Shown one piece after another: positions 1-9,517 of a stretch of DNA of 64,000 nucleotides (the stretch's first letter is position 1; each line of letters starts with the position of its first letter). The translations under genes were made by a program, and so were the position numbers. Under the pieces are notes generated by a model, which did not search any database, had not been told where the DNA came from, and saw nothing but the letters and a program-made list of their open reading frames with translations. The DNA is from Gp13-AA77 sp035946735 (GTDB taxonomy: Bacteria > Acidobacteriota > Terriglobia > UBA7540): the NCBI GenBank assembly GCA_035946735.1, contig DASYYZ010000130.1, positions 36,839 to 100,838 on the forward strand, given 5' to 3'.

Positions 1-369
1 CCGAAGGCGATTGAGAAGGGCAAGCAGTATTTCCAGGGAATGGTCTGGGTGGACGACCGCGACCTGCAAATCGTCAAGTCTGAAGGCAAGCAGGTCCCTG
101 AGATCAGAATGAAGCACGGCGAGGAGAACCTGTTCCCTCGCTTTACCACCTGGCGCGAACAGATCGACGGAAAGTTCTGGTTTCCCACCTTTACGCTGGC
201 GGATGACACGCTCTACTTTCAGGGCGGTCCGGTCCATATGAAGGAGATTATCCGCTACACCGACTATAAGCAGTTCAAATCCACCCACAAGATTACCAAT
301 GTCGCCTCCGTTCCCGGAGGCACGGGCCAGCAGCAGCCCCAGAATCAGAAGATTCCTCCGAAGCAGTGA
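1..369 (+). CDS. C-terminal part of an outer-membrane-lipoprotein-sorting-like protein
   Basis: The open frame runs in from the left edge, so only the last 122 residues are seen and the start lies outside the window. The fragment contains a WVDDRDLQIVK block followed by a FPRFTTWREQIDGKFWFPTF stretch, a pattern I associate with acidobacterial proteins annotated as outer membrane lipoprotein-sorting (LolA/LolB-like beta-sheet) proteins, where it lies near the C-terminus. The tail is low-complexity, rich in Q and P, and ends KIPPKQ. No function beyond a likely periplasmic or envelope role can be argued. The family call rests on recalled pattern only. Confidence 0.55.
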   Translation, partial: PKAIEKGKQYFQGMVWVDDRDLQIVKSEGKQVPEIRMKHGEENLFPRFTTWREQIDGKFWFPTFTLADDTLYFQGGPVHMKEIIRYTDYKQFKSTHKITNVASVPGGTGQQQPQNQKIPPKQ

Positions 370-565
370 CCTAGCCCTTATGGTGCTTGCCCACGATCCG
401 TGCTCCAGCCATTTCGGGCCGCAGATTACGTTCCGGCTGCCGGCTCCCCCGCGGTGAGGCAGTGCCGTGGTAGAGTGTTGAGGGATTGACCTGTCAAGCT
501 GCACGCGTAACCGCGCGGCGCTGAGACCTTCAGGCGCCGCGGCAAGCAGCAGCACGAAATTGCCC

Positions 566-1621
566 ATGAGAAAACGCCGGCGGCAATGGCTGGGTACAGC
601 AGTGATTGCCGTCGTGCTGGCCCTCTTGTTTTGGCGGACCAGCCGGAGTCCTGACTGGAAGCAATTCAGCTGGCCCGAGGTCTGGTCCTTGCTGATTCAC
701 GCCAGCCGCTTCTGGCTGACGGCCGCCGTCGTCTTCACCTACTCGAGCTATCTCATACGCGCATACCGCTGGAAATTCTTCCTCGATCCTTTCAAGCCGA
801 GTTCCTTGAGCGTGCTGTTCACCGGACAGATCCTGGGTTTCAGCGCGGTCTACCTGATCGGCCGGCCGGGAGAGTTGGTGCGCCCGGGTTACATTGCTCG
901 TTGGGAGGGCGTACCCTTCGCCTCCCAGCTCGCCATTCTCGTGCTCGAACGGCTCTATGATCTGGTGGCCATGGCGCTCCTCTTTGGTTTGGCGCTGTAT
1001 TTCGAGCCGACGCACTCGAAAGGCGCGGGGGTGGGACAAACCCTGCATCGCATGCATCAGGGCGCCGTGGCGGTGCTCCTCGGCACGCTGGCCATGGTGG
1101 CGCTTCTGGCGGTCTATCGATTTCGCGCGGAAGCCATCATTCGATGGGCCGCGAAGAAGCTGCATTTCCTGCCCGCGAAGCTGCGGCGGATACTCAGCAA
1201 CGTGGCACGATCTTTCGCCGAGGGCCTGGACGTGATCCGGAATTGGAAGGATTTGACCGCCAGCGTTGTTTGCACCGCGTTACTCTGGGCCGTCAACATC
1301 AGCGTTTTCTGGTTCGTCTTTCAGAGCCTGGGGGGCGCGCTCGCGGACTTATCCTGGTGGGTGGCAGCGATATGCACGTTTTGCGCGGGAGTGGGACTGG
1401 TGATTCAGCTTCCGGGTGTCGGGGGCGGATTTCAGTTGGCAATGCTGTTCGCCTTGAAGCAATTGTTCCAGATTCCGGCAGGCTCGGCGACAAGCGCGGC
1501 CCTGCTCCTATGGTTGGCGATTATGATGCCTTGTGTGCTGCTCGCAGGCGTCTTGTTGATATACGGAGGCCTAAGCTTCAAGAAACTCAAAGCCATGGCG
1601 GAAGAGGAGGCCGCCCGTTGA
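566..1621 (+). CDS. flippase-like integral membrane protein (LPG synthase TM / UPF0104 family)
   Basis: A 351-residue hydrophobic protein with an Arg-rich N-terminus (MRKRRRQW) followed by about seven to eight membrane spans. The conserved YLIRAYRWKFFL segment after TM2, the GRPGELVRPGYIAR loop and the late GGGFQLAML segment are typical of the lysylphosphatidylglycerol-synthetase TM region family (PF03706), whose members without the C-terminal synthetase domain act as lipid flippase-like proteins of unknown substrate. ATG at 566 is preferred over an in-frame TTG two codons upstream; no strong ribosome site is visible. The gene is followed closely by nrdR on the same strand (28 bp gap). Confidence 0.8.
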   Translation: MRKRRRQWLGTAVIAVVLALLFWRTSRSPDWKQFSWPEVWSLLIHASRFWLTAAVVFTYSSYLIRAYRWKFFLDPFKPSSLSVLFTGQILGFSAVYLIGRPGELVRPGYIARWEGVPFASQLAILVLERLYDLVAMALLFGLALYFEPTHSKGAGVGQTLHRMHQGAVAVLLGTLAMVALLAVYRFRAEAIIRWAAKKLHFLPAKLRRILSNVARSFAEGLDVIRNWKDLTASVVCTALLWAVNISVFWFVFQSLGGALADLSWWVAAICTFCAGVGLVIQLPGVGGGFQLAMLFALKQLFQIPAGSATSAALLLWLAIMMPCVLLAGVLLIYGGLSFKKLKAMAEEEAAR

Positions 1622-1649
1622 TCGCGCACGGAACCACCTTGAGGATTGC

Positions 1650-2111
1650 ATGAAGTGCCCTTTTTGTGGACATCCTGAGGATCACGTGGTAGATTCTCGC
1701 GAAGCCAAGGTGGGGGACACCGTTCGCCGCCGCCGCCAATGCGAGCACTGCGGGCGCCGGTTTACCACTTACGAGCGGATTGATGAAATTCCACACATGG
1801 TGGTGAAGAAGGACGGCCGCCGCGAGAGGTTTGACCGGCAAAAGATTTTAGCGGGCCTGCTCAAGGCCTGCGAGAAGCGGCCGGTACCCACTGCGAAGCT
1901 CGAGGAAATTGTGAATGAGGCCGAGTCCTACGTGGCGGAGTCTCCGGATCGCGAGCGTCCAGTCGCAGCGGTGGGCGAACTTGTGATGAAGCGCCTGAAG
2001 ACGCTGGACAAAGTGGCGTATGTCCGATTCGCTTCGGTTTATCTTGACTTCAAAGACGTGCGCGAGTTCATGGACGAGCTTGAGGATCTGCTGAGAGCGC
2101 GGGGCACGTAG
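1650..2111 (+). CDS. nrdR: transcriptional repressor NrdR
   Basis: Full-length 153-residue NrdR, the ATP/dATP-sensing repressor of ribonucleotide reductase genes. The N-terminal zinc ribbon has C3, C6, C31 and C34 (CPFC and CEHC), followed by RRFTTYER and then the ATP-cone domain (KKDGRRERFDRQKI onward). A GAGG ribosome site lies five bases before ATG 1650. It sits directly behind the flippase-like gene and may share its transcript. No ribonucleotide reductase gene lies in the window, so its targets are elsewhere. Confidence 0.95.
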   Translation: MKCPFCGHPEDHVVDSREAKVGDTVRRRRQCEHCGRRFTTYERIDEIPHMVVKKDGRRERFDRQKILAGLLKACEKRPVPTAKLEEIVNEAESYVAESPDRERPVAAVGELVMKRLKTLDKVAYVRFASVYLDFKDVREFMDELEDLLRARGT

Positions 2112-2119
2112 GCTGCCGG

Positions 2120-3049
2120 CTAGTTGTTCCAGACGAAGGCGCCGAAGGTGCTGAACGTTTCAAAGCCCATCCTCTCGTAAAGCCGCTGGGCTCCTTGATT
2201 AAGATCGGTGACGGTGAGCGTCACTTCCCGGTGGCCGCGGTTTGCGGCTTCGCGAAAGGCGAGATCCAGCAGTGCGGTCCCGAGACCGCCTGACTGAAAT
2301 TCCGATGCGACAGCCACCTGAGGAATGTGCGCCGTACCCGGGCGGACCGTCGTCAGCGCTACCAGGCCCGCCAGCCTTTGCGTTGCGCGATGGACCGCTA
2401 CCAGCGAGGCTTGGGACACCGGCTCACCGCAGCCACGCAGATCGAAAATATTATCGATCAGCCTCTCGGCGCCTTCGCTCGAGGCGTACTGGTCGTTGAT
2501 GACGGCATCGATGTGTCCCCGATAGGTGCGGTAGATGAACTCTGCTGCAAGATGGTCGTGCCGCCGCTCCCAGGGCTCAATCACGAAAACTGCCGGAACC
2601 GCCGGCTGCCGGGGGGCCGCGAGTTTTAGCGACATGAAGCGCCGCATATAAGATGTGAAGCCGTACTCATGGAAGCAAGGCTCGAGTTCTTGCGCGCTGA
2701 AATGGGGCAGTTGGGCTTCCACGCGGCGCACGCCCGGCGTGGCGGTGAGCGTCTCTAAGACGTGATTCAGCAATCTCAGGGCCTGGTGGCGGAAGGCCGG
2801 AGCCAGGAAGAAGTCGCCGACGAGCCCTTTTTCGTCTTCGCAGAGAAAGAAGCTGTAGCCTTCGATGCGGCCTTCGTTGACCAGAGCGTAGCCGACGAGA
2901 CGCCTATCCGCCAGGCAATTCGAGATCACGCGAGCGGCGGGCGCGTGGTCCCACCGCAACTGGTGATTCCAGGCTTGCGCCTCGGCTTGGAAGAGCGGTG
3001 CAAAATCGCCGGGGTCGAATCGGCGGATGTCAATGACCTCGGTCGCCAA
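2120..3049 (-). CDS. tandem GNAT-fold acetyltransferase
   Basis: A 309-residue protein with two GNAT-like halves. The C-terminal half carries a good acetyl-CoA site (Q-S-G-G-L-G-T-A-L-L, then LTVTDLNQGAQRLYERMGF), as expected for a functional N-acetyltransferase. The N-terminal half has the same strand order but a degraded motif A (APAFRHQALRLL), so it is probably structural or binds another substrate. The start chosen is TTG 3049 because a clear GAGGAG ribosome site lies six bases upstream; the open frame itself runs 42 codons further, into the divergently placed acyltransferase gene, with no better start. Substrate unknown. It converges on nrdR with an 8 bp gap. Confidence 0.75.
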   Translation of the reverse strand: MATEVIDIRRFDPGDFAPLFQAEAQAWNHQLRWDHAPAARVISNCLADRRLVGYALVNEGRIEGYSFFLCEDEKGLVGDFFLAPAFRHQALRLLNHVLETLTATPGVRRVEAQLPHFSAQELEPCFHEYGFTSYMRRFMSLKLAAPRQPAVPAVFVIEPWERRHDHLAAEFIYRTYRGHIDAVINDQYASSEGAERLIDNIFDLRGCGEPVSQASLVAVHRATQRLAGLVALTTVRPGTAHIPQVAVASEFQSGGLGTALLDLAFREAANRGHREVTLTVTDLNQGAQRLYERMGFETFSTFGAFVWNN

Positions 3050-3201
3050 TACTGGCTCCTCGATTCGCAATGAGCGCTCACACGTGACAAGCGCCTGAGT
3101 ATAACCGAAAGAGAGTTCGGGATGACGGCACGGGTAGGGGCCGCGGAATCGAAGGGTTGCCGGCGCAAAAGGCACGCAACAGACTACGGGCCAGGCGGGT
3201 G

Positions 3202-4200
3202 ATGGTTCCAGTCATACTTGACCGATCTATGACCGGCACGATTAAATCTTCCTCTCCCGTCCGGTCCGCGCCCGATCGCGTGAGGCGCGCGCCCAATTTC
3301 CGAGATCGCATCGAGTACCTTGCGGCGGCCGGAGTCCTGCGCTTTCTGGGAATTCTTCCCCGCTGGCTCGCATGCGGCTTCTGTAAGATTCTGGCCCTTG
3401 GCAGCTACTACCTCTGGCCCCGCTTGGCCACGGTAGGCCTGTTCAATTTGAGGCTCGCCTTTCCCGAGTGGTCTGAGCGCGAACGCCGGCGCGTCCTGCT
3501 GCGTACTTTCCGGAACCTGGGACGCATGCTGGCGGACTTCGCTTCCTTTCCCCGCCTCAAGGGAACCAATATCGAGCGGCTGATCGTGTACGACGGTTTC
3601 GAGCACTACGCGCAAGCGCGGGATCAGGGCCGAGGCGTTATCTTTCTGACCGGCCATTTCGGAAATTGGGAACTCAGTTCTTTCGCGCACAGCCTTTATG
3701 GATATCCGCTGAACTTTACCGTGCGGCAGATGGACAATCCGCTGCTCGACGCCTTGATCACCCGCTATCGCACCCTGAGCGGCGGACGGCCGGTGGAGAA
3801 GAACGACTTCGCGCGCCGGGCCTTGCAGGCCTTGAAGCAAGGCGAGGCCGTCGGCGTTCTCATGGACACGAACATGCTTCCGGCCGAGGGAATCTTCGTC
3901 GATCTCCTCGGCCGGCTCGCCTGCACCACCACGGCTCCGGCCCGCCTGGCGCGTAAGACGGGCGCGGCGTTGGTGCTGGGACTGGCCATTTGGGATTCGA
4001 AGCTGGGAAAGTACCGCTTGCGGTTTGAGCCGGTCCCATGGATTGCGAACGAGGACGCCGAAGAAGAGATTCGGCTAAACACTGCCCACTTCACGAGACT
4101 GCTTGAGGCCTACATTCGGCGCTACCCCGACCAGTGGCTCTGGGTGCATCGCCGCTGGAAGACCCGGCCTCCGGGAGAACCGCCGCTTTATCCGTTCTGA
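3202..4200 (+). CDS. LpxL/HtrB-type lipid A acyltransferase
   Basis: A 332-residue member of the lysophospholipid acyltransferase family that adds late fatty acyl chains to lipid A at the inner membrane. The catalytic H-x4-E motif is present as HFGNWE (about residues 152-157), followed by the family's FAR / D-x-N-M substrate region (GVLMDTNMLPAEGIFVDLLG) and a C-terminal PDQWLWVHRRWKTRP signature. An N-terminal hydrophobic stretch (LRFLGILPRWLACGFCKILAL) fits a membrane anchor. ATG 3202 is taken; ATG 3229 is an equally possible start and neither has a strong ribosome site. It lies 42 bp ahead of lpxD, which supports a role in lipid A assembly. Confidence 0.85.
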   Translation: MVPVILDRSMTGTIKSSSPVRSAPDRVRRAPNFRDRIEYLAAAGVLRFLGILPRWLACGFCKILALGSYYLWPRLATVGLFNLRLAFPEWSERERRRVLLRTFRNLGRMLADFASFPRLKGTNIERLIVYDGFEHYAQARDQGRGVIFLTGHFGNWELSSFAHSLYGYPLNFTVRQMDNPLLDALITRYRTLSGGRPVEKNDFARRALQALKQGEAVGVLMDTNMLPAEGIFVDLLGRLACTTTAPARLARKTGAALVLGLAIWDSKLGKYRLRFEPVPWIANEDAEEEIRLNTAHFTRLLEAYIRRYPDQWLWVHRRWKTRPPGEPPLYPF

Positions 4201-4242
4201 ACCTGCCGCCCGGTGAAGCCGCAATGAATACGAGGTCTTGCG

Positions 4243-5289
4243 ATGAGAGTTGACGAAATCGCCCGTCGGGTTGACGGCCAAGTCAAAGGCGAGGCCGCCC
4301 GCGAGATTTCCGGCGTGGCCGCCCTTCGAACCGCAGGGCCCGCTGATCTCAGCTTCGCGGCTGGACCGGCCGAACTGCCGGAGGCGGCGCATTCGGCAGC
4401 GGGATGCATTCTGATCCCGCCTGACGCTTCGCTTCCGGGACAAACCGTGATCGCTGTAATTCAGCCTAAGCTGGCTTTCGTCCAGGCCGCGGCCGCACTC
4501 GGTCCCGCCAGTGAATCCGCCGGCGGGGTTCATCCCACCGCCGTCGTGATGCCTGGCGCGTTGATCGCGGGCGGCGTTTCGCTGGGTCCGCACACGGTCG
4601 TCGGGCCCGGCGCTCGCGTGGGAGCGCGGACCGTACTCAAAGCCAGCGTCACGGTGGGCGAAGGAGCAGATATCGGCGAAGATTGTGAGGTCTATCCCGG
4701 AGTGACGATCTACCCCAACGCCCGCGTCGGCAACCGGGTGATCCTGCATGCCGGGGTCGTGATCGGCGGTGACGGTTTCGGGTACGTCTTCGCCGGGGGA
4801 CGCCATCATAAATTTCCGCAAATCGGCAGCGTCACGATCGAAAGCGATGTGGAAATTGGCGCCAATACCACGATTGACCGCGGATCGCTAGGCGCGACCG
4901 TGATCGGAGAAGGCACGAAGATCGACAATCTGGTGCAGATCGCGCATAACGTCCGCATCGGCAAGCATTGTGTGATCGCCGCGCAGACCGGCATTTCGGG
5001 CAGCGTCAATATAGGCGACTATTGCGTCATCGGCGGTCAGGTGGGCATCGGCGATCACGTGGAGATCGAAAACGGGGCGCGCATCGCTTCAAAGGGAGGC
5101 GTCCTGCCCGGCAAGATCGTACGCAAGGGAACCACGGTCTGGGGTATTCCCGGCCGTCCGCTCGATGTCTTCAAGCGGCAGTATGCACACCTGAGCCGGT
5201 TGCCCGAGCTGGCGCGGCGGGTGAGCGAACTGGAAAAACGACTGCCCGACCGTTCATCGGCCGAGCCGCAGCCTGAACCCAAGAGCTAA
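4243..5289 (+). CDS. lpxD: UDP-3-O-acylglucosamine N-acyltransferase LpxD
   Basis: A 348-residue LpxD, which transfers the second, amide-linked hydroxyacyl chain from acyl-ACP in lipid A synthesis in the cytoplasm. An N-terminal substrate domain (about 1-95) is followed by a long left-handed beta-helix made of hexapeptide repeats, and the catalytic histidine is visible in QIAHNVRIG (H235). The GGDGFGY and TTIDRG signatures are intact. ATG 4243 follows a GAGG site. The stop codon overlaps by four bases the stop of the convergent reductase gene. A short charged tail (SAEPQPEPKS) ends the protein. Confidence 0.95.
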   Translation: MRVDEIARRVDGQVKGEAAREISGVAALRTAGPADLSFAAGPAELPEAAHSAAGCILIPPDASLPGQTVIAVIQPKLAFVQAAAALGPASESAGGVHPTAVVMPGALIAGGVSLGPHTVVGPGARVGARTVLKASVTVGEGADIGEDCEVYPGVTIYPNARVGNRVILHAGVVIGGDGFGYVFAGGRHHKFPQIGSVTIESDVEIGANTTIDRGSLGATVIGEGTKIDNLVQIAHNVRIGKHCVIAAQTGISGSVNIGDYCVIGGQVGIGDHVEIENGARIASKGGVLPGKIVRKGTTVWGIPGRPLDVFKRQYAHLSRLPELARRVSELEKRLPDRSSAEPQPEPKS

Positions 5290-6500
5290 CCTATCTTCCG
5301 CGATTCGTCCTCCAGCGCCTTGCTTTCGACGGGCTCTTGCGACTGGATAAACTTCGTCGCCCACTCGCGTTCCTGTTCGGGCCGCCGCATCACGAAGGCG
5401 GCTCGCAGGCGGTTGTCCTTGAGCCACCAGACGCTGAACTCGCCCTTGGCGAGATTCCCGCGATAAGCCACGCGGTCCGCGTCCGAGGGATCGCCCCAGA
5501 ATTCATAGGACAGGTCGAAAACGTCCGAAAAGAAGTAAGGCACGTGGACGAAGGGCGCCCGGTCTCCCGTCAAGGCGCCGGCAATGTGTTTTCCCTGTTC
5601 CACGGCGTTGTCCCAGTGCTCGGTATGGCGGTTCCGGCCGAAGATGACGTCGTGATAATTGGTAACGTCGCCTGCGGCCCAAACGCCTTCAATTCCCGTC
5701 TCCAGATACTCGTTCACCGCAATACCGTGATCGATCCGCAATCCGGCACCCTCAAAAAGTTCGGTGGCAGGAACGGCGCCGATACCGGCGACAATCAGGT
5801 CAACTTCGATCTCATCGCCCGACTTGAGTGTTGCGCGAACGCGTTCGCCGGCTGCCGAAATTGAGTTGACGCTTGCCTTGCGCAGAAGCCGCACCCCGCG
5901 ATCCTCGTAGTATTTCTCAAAGAACCCCGACATCTCCGGCGTAAAGAATCGCTCCCAAACGCGCTCCTCCGGCAGCGCGAGGGTGGTCTCGACCCCTTTG
6001 CGCGCCAGCACCGAAGCCACTTCCATCCCGATGAATCCGCCTCCAATCACCGCGGCCTGTCTTGCGCCTTGCGAGCGATCGCGGATCAGGCTCGAGTCCG
6101 CAACCGAGCGCAGGTAATACAGGCCGTTCGGGGTCTCACGGAGATCCGGAAAGTGACGCGCGTGTGCGCCTGTGGCGATAACCAGCTTCCCGAAATTCAG
6201 CGTGTCGCCCGAATCGGTCTGCAACTTTCTGTTCTCGAGATCCACCCTGCCGGCGTGGGTTGACAAACGCACTTCGATTCCGTGGTCCTCATAGAAGGCC
6301 TCATCGCGGATCAGGATGCTCTTCAGGTCCTGCTCTCCGGCGAGGTAGCCCTTCGAGAGCGGGGGACGTTCATACGGAAGAGTATCGTCGGCGGACACGA
6401 TTGTGAGCTGGCCCGGCTTCAGGCCCCGCTCAACAAGTTCCTTGGCGGCATAGCCTGCCACCATGCCTCCGCCAAGGATCAGGTACTGGTGCTCGCTCAT
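5286..6500 (-). CDS. FAD/NAD(P)H-dependent reductase of the ferredoxin-reductase/AIF type
   Basis: A 404-residue pyridine-nucleotide disulfide-oxidoreductase-like flavoprotein. The N-terminal FAD-binding GGGMVAGYAAKEL motif, the YERPPLSKGYL segment, the NAD(P)-binding IGGGFIGMEVA motif and the late GVWAAGDV FAD motif are all present, followed by the C-terminal reductase domain. No redox-active CxxC pair is seen, so it belongs to the rubredoxin/ferredoxin-reductase and AIF group that passes electrons to a separate carrier, not to the disulfide reductases. ATG 6500 is chosen because of a GGAGG site upstream; the open frame extends 34 codons further without one. Its electron partner is not in the neighbourhood. 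Confidence 0.85.
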   Translation of the reverse strand: MSEHQYLILGGGMVAGYAAKELVERGLKPGQLTIVSADDTLPYERPPLSKGYLAGEQDLKSILIRDEAFYEDHGIEVRLSTHAGRVDLENRKLQTDSGDTLNFGKLVIATGAHARHFPDLRETPNGLYYLRSVADSSLIRDRSQGARQAAVIGGGFIGMEVASVLARKGVETTLALPEERVWERFFTPEMSGFFEKYYEDRGVRLLRKASVNSISAAGERVRATLKSGDEIEVDLIVAGIGAVPATELFEGAGLRIDHGIAVNEYLETGIEGVWAAGDVTNYHDVIFGRNRHTEHWDNAVEQGKHIAGALTGDRAPFVHVPYFFSDVFDLSYEFWGDPSDADRVAYRGNLAKGEFSVWWLKDNRLRAAFVMRRPEQEREWATKFIQSQEPVESKALEDESRKIG

Positions 6501-6655
6501 CAAACCACCTCCGCCCGGCTTCTCTGGACAAGATTTTGATGATGGGATGCGGGATTTTGACACAACAATCGCGAGCCGAGAGGGACCTTGAACGTCGGAC
6601 AAGCAGACTGTTCAGCGCTGCACTGCATTTCGTCCTTCATCATCGCCGTCAATCG

Positions 6656-9355
6656 TCAGCGTGGCAGCTTTGCTTCTCCCACAATCACGAATTGCGTCCA
6701 AAGGCCGCTGGACGCGTCTGCCTTCTGCGAGCCGCCTACAAAGGCTTCGTATCCGCCCGGGTACACCCCGTGCTCACCGCCTTCACCGACCAGGCTGAGG
6801 TCGCGTGGGCTCAGAGCAAACGTGACGTGCCGGGTTTCACCCGCGCCCAGATGAACGCGCTCGAATCCTTTGAGAGAGCGCGGGTGCCGGGCTGGAGGCG
6901 AGTCGTCCTTGGCGACGTACAGCTCGGCCACCTCGTCCCCTGCGACCGGCGAGGTGTTGCGCACATCCACTTCGACCTGGAGAGGTGCACCGGCCTTCAC
7001 CTCGGCCGGAGAAACCTTGAGATGGCTATAAGCGAAGCTCGAATAGCTAAGGCCATATCCAAAGCCGTAGAGAGGCTGCCCGGTGAAGTACCGGTAAGTG
7101 CGGTTGGTCATCGCGTAGTCCTCGAACGGTGGAAGCTGATCGAGAGAAGCATAAAACGTAACCGGAAGTCTTCCAGCGGGATTGCTCGCGCCCGACAAAG
7201 TCTCGGCGATCGCCCTACCGCCTTCCTCGCCCGGGTACCACGCTTCGAGAATCGCTGCCGCGTGCTGCTGCGCCCACTGCACGGCCAGTGCGCTCCCGTT
7301 CATCAAGACCACCACCAGGGGCTTGCCCGTTCCGGCCAAGGCTTGGAGCAGATTGTCCTGTACGAGCGGCAGGTCAATGTCGGTGCGGTCGCCGCCGTTG
7401 AAGCCTGCAACATGAACAGGCATCTCCTCACCCTCGAGCCCTGGCGAGAGACCCACGAAAGCCACAACCACGTCCGCCTCGCGTGCAATCTTCAGTGCCT
7501 GGTCCCGCAAGGCAGCGGCCGGTGGCTGCCAAAAGAGTGCGAGGCCCGCACCGAAAAGCCGGGCTGTATGGGTGTACTCCACACGCAGAGGATGCGGCCG
7601 AGCGTCCGCGAAATGTACCTCGAAGGCGGGCTCCTTCGGCTGCCAGCGATATTGGAAAAAGCTGCCTTCGGTCACTAGCTTGTCATCCAGATACGCAATG
7701 AAATTCTCGTGGTTGTCGCAAGGGTAGCAGCCGGGCACTTGGATACTGAACGTGTAGTCTCCCGGCGCCGGAGGCGTCAGCGTGCCGCTCCAGCGCACGG
7801 CGAAGCCTTGAGCGGGCACACCTGGAGCGGGCGAGGCGGCGTCCCAGTCAAATTGAATCTGGGGGTCCACGCGAGTTACCGCGGGTGCGCCGGAGAAGTC
7901 CAGATTGGCGAAGTACTCCGCTCTGAGGCCTGCCTCCGATCCTTCGCCCCCTTGGCGGAACACGGTCCGCGGCACGGGCACCGGAAGCTCGGCCACGTAG
8001 GGGGATCCTTGCGCATAGAGCACATCCGCCTTGCCCGCGAACACCGCGCGCATGCCGTCGACCGGGAGTACTGGCTGAGGGGGCGTGCCATTGTAGTTTC
8101 CTTCGAGCGCAGACAGCGACTCGGCGTTGGGTCCCACCACCGCGATCTTTCTCATCGTTGGCTTGAGCGGCAGAAAGCCTTCCTGATTTTTCAACAGCAC
8201 GATGGATTCGCGCGCCGCCTGCAGAGCCAGTTCGCGGTGGCCTGCGGAATCGACCTCCGACATCGGAATCCGGTTGAACGCCACCGCATCGGGAGGGTCA
8301 AACATCCCGAGCCGCATGCGCGCCGTAAACAGCCGCTTGAGGGCCTTGTCGATTTCGCTCACTTTAATGATCCCGTCGTGAACTGCTTTGACCAGCGTCG
8401 CGTATTCATTGCCGCAGGTTGTATCCGTACCGGCGACCACGGCCGCGGCCGCGCCGTGCTCGTCGTCGGCTGTGAAATGATGCCCTGCTGTAATGTCACC
8501 TACAGCGCCGCAGTCGGAGGTGACGTAGCCTTGAAAGTTCCAGGCGTCGCGAAGGGTCTTCTGGAGCAGATAAGTGTTGGCGCAGGCGGGCTGGCCGTCG
8601 ACGGCGTTGTAAGCGCACATTACCGAATCCGCGTGGCCGTCGCTTACGGTGGCGCGAAAGGCCGGCAGATAAGTGTCTTCCAGATCGTGCGGAGATGGGT
8701 TGACGTTAAACCCGTGACGCAGTGTCTCCGGCCCGCTGTGGACCGCGTAGTGCTTCGGGGTGGCGATCACCTTGAAGTACTTTGGATCGTCGCCTTGCAA
8801 TCCGGTGACGAAAGCGACGCCCAATTTGGCAGTGAGAAACGGATCTTCGCCCAGCGTTTCCTGGCCTCGACCCCAGCGCGGATCGCGAAAGATGTTGATG
8901 TTCGGCGACCAGAAGTCGAGGCCGAAGTAGATACTGTGATTGTCGTCGCGCTGCGCCTGGTTGTACTTGGCTCGCGCCTCGTCGGCAATGCTCTCGCCCT
9001 CCTGATGGATCAAGGTGGCATCCCAGGTGGCCGCCATGCCGATGGCCTGCGGAAACACAGTGGCGTAGCCGGAGCGCGCCACGCCGTGCAGCGCCTCGCT
9101 CCACCAGTCATAGGCGGGAATACCGAGCCTGGGAATGGCCGGGGCCGTGTGCTGCATCTGAAGCACTTTCTCTTCGAGCGTCATGCGCGACACCAAGTCA
9201 CTCACACGCCGGTCGACGGGCAGCGACGGATCGCGGTACGACGTGCTGGCCGCGCCGGAAGACTGCGCGCTGTTTTGGGCTCCAATCGGCCGAATCAGAA
9301 TGGCGGCAAAGGCGACCGCAATCAGGCATCGGACGAGAACACCGAGGTTTCGCAT
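6656..9355 (-). CDS. secreted GH3 beta-glycosidase with PA14 insert (beta-xylosidase/glucosidase)
   Basis: An 899-residue exported glycoside hydrolase. A signal peptide (about 1-26, ending in PIGAQ) is followed by the GH3 TIM-barrel domain with RWGRGQETLGEDP, KHYAVHSGPE and the nucleophile Asp281 in VTSDCGAV, then the second GH3 domain. A PA14 carbohydrate-binding domain is inserted near 455-600 (GLRAEYFANLDF onward to ALFWQP), and a fibronectin-III-like domain closes the protein. The HSGPE and DYWWSEALHG-type signatures resemble beta-xylosidases more than beta-glucosidases, but substrate cannot be fixed. ATG 9355 is used. The GH3, followed on the opposite strand by a sugar kinase, suggests hydrolysis of plant oligosaccharides and phosphorylation of the sugar. 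Confidence 0.9.
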   Translation of the reverse strand: MRNLGVLVRCLIAVAFAAILIRPIGAQNSAQSSGAASTSYRDPSLPVDRRVSDLVSRMTLEEKVLQMQHTAPAIPRLGIPAYDWWSEALHGVARSGYATVFPQAIGMAATWDATLIHQEGESIADEARAKYNQAQRDDNHSIYFGLDFWSPNINIFRDPRWGRGQETLGEDPFLTAKLGVAFVTGLQGDDPKYFKVIATPKHYAVHSGPETLRHGFNVNPSPHDLEDTYLPAFRATVSDGHADSVMCAYNAVDGQPACANTYLLQKTLRDAWNFQGYVTSDCGAVGDITAGHHFTADDEHGAAAAVVAGTDTTCGNEYATLVKAVHDGIIKVSEIDKALKRLFTARMRLGMFDPPDAVAFNRIPMSEVDSAGHRELALQAARESIVLLKNQEGFLPLKPTMRKIAVVGPNAESLSALEGNYNGTPPQPVLPVDGMRAVFAGKADVLYAQGSPYVAELPVPVPRTVFRQGGEGSEAGLRAEYFANLDFSGAPAVTRVDPQIQFDWDAASPAPGVPAQGFAVRWSGTLTPPAPGDYTFSIQVPGCYPCDNHENFIAYLDDKLVTEGSFFQYRWQPKEPAFEVHFADARPHPLRVEYTHTARLFGAGLALFWQPPAAALRDQALKIAREADVVVAFVGLSPGLEGEEMPVHVAGFNGGDRTDIDLPLVQDNLLQALAGTGKPLVVVLMNGSALAVQWAQQHAAAILEAWYPGEEGGRAIAETLSGASNPAGRLPVTFYASLDQLPPFEDYAMTNRTYRYFTGQPLYGFGYGLSYSSFAYSHLKVSPAEVKAGAPLQVEVDVRNTSPVAGDEVAELYVAKDDSPPARHPRSLKGFERVHLGAGETRHVTFALSPRDLSLVGEGGEHGVYPGGYEAFVGGSQKADASSGLWTQFVIVGEAKLPR

Positions 9356-9517
9356 GGTGGTGACAAGATATCCGCAGGTGATGGCTCAAATCAACTCATC
9401 CTCGGCGTCGGGACAAAGCTCGCAGCCGGCGAAGGCCGCCCCGACTCCCGATGGTATATTCTGATCCTTGTGAAAGGCTGAAGCAGTCTGTCAGCGCGTG
9501 CGACGGAGCAGAACCCA

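Noticed and set aside
530..1165. A 211-codon minus-strand frame over the flippase-like gene
   Set aside because: Antisense of a real membrane-protein gene; low-complexity polar sequence, no ribosome site.
2762..3073. A 103-codon plus-strand frame within the GNAT gene
   Set aside because: Overlaps the GNAT coding sequence fully, which has clear motifs and a strong ribosome site.
7709..9481. A 590-codon open frame on the plus strand opposite the GH3 gene
   Set aside because: It is the mirror of a well-supported gene; its protein is Arg/Gly/His-rich without any fold or motif, as expected from antisense of GC-rich codons.
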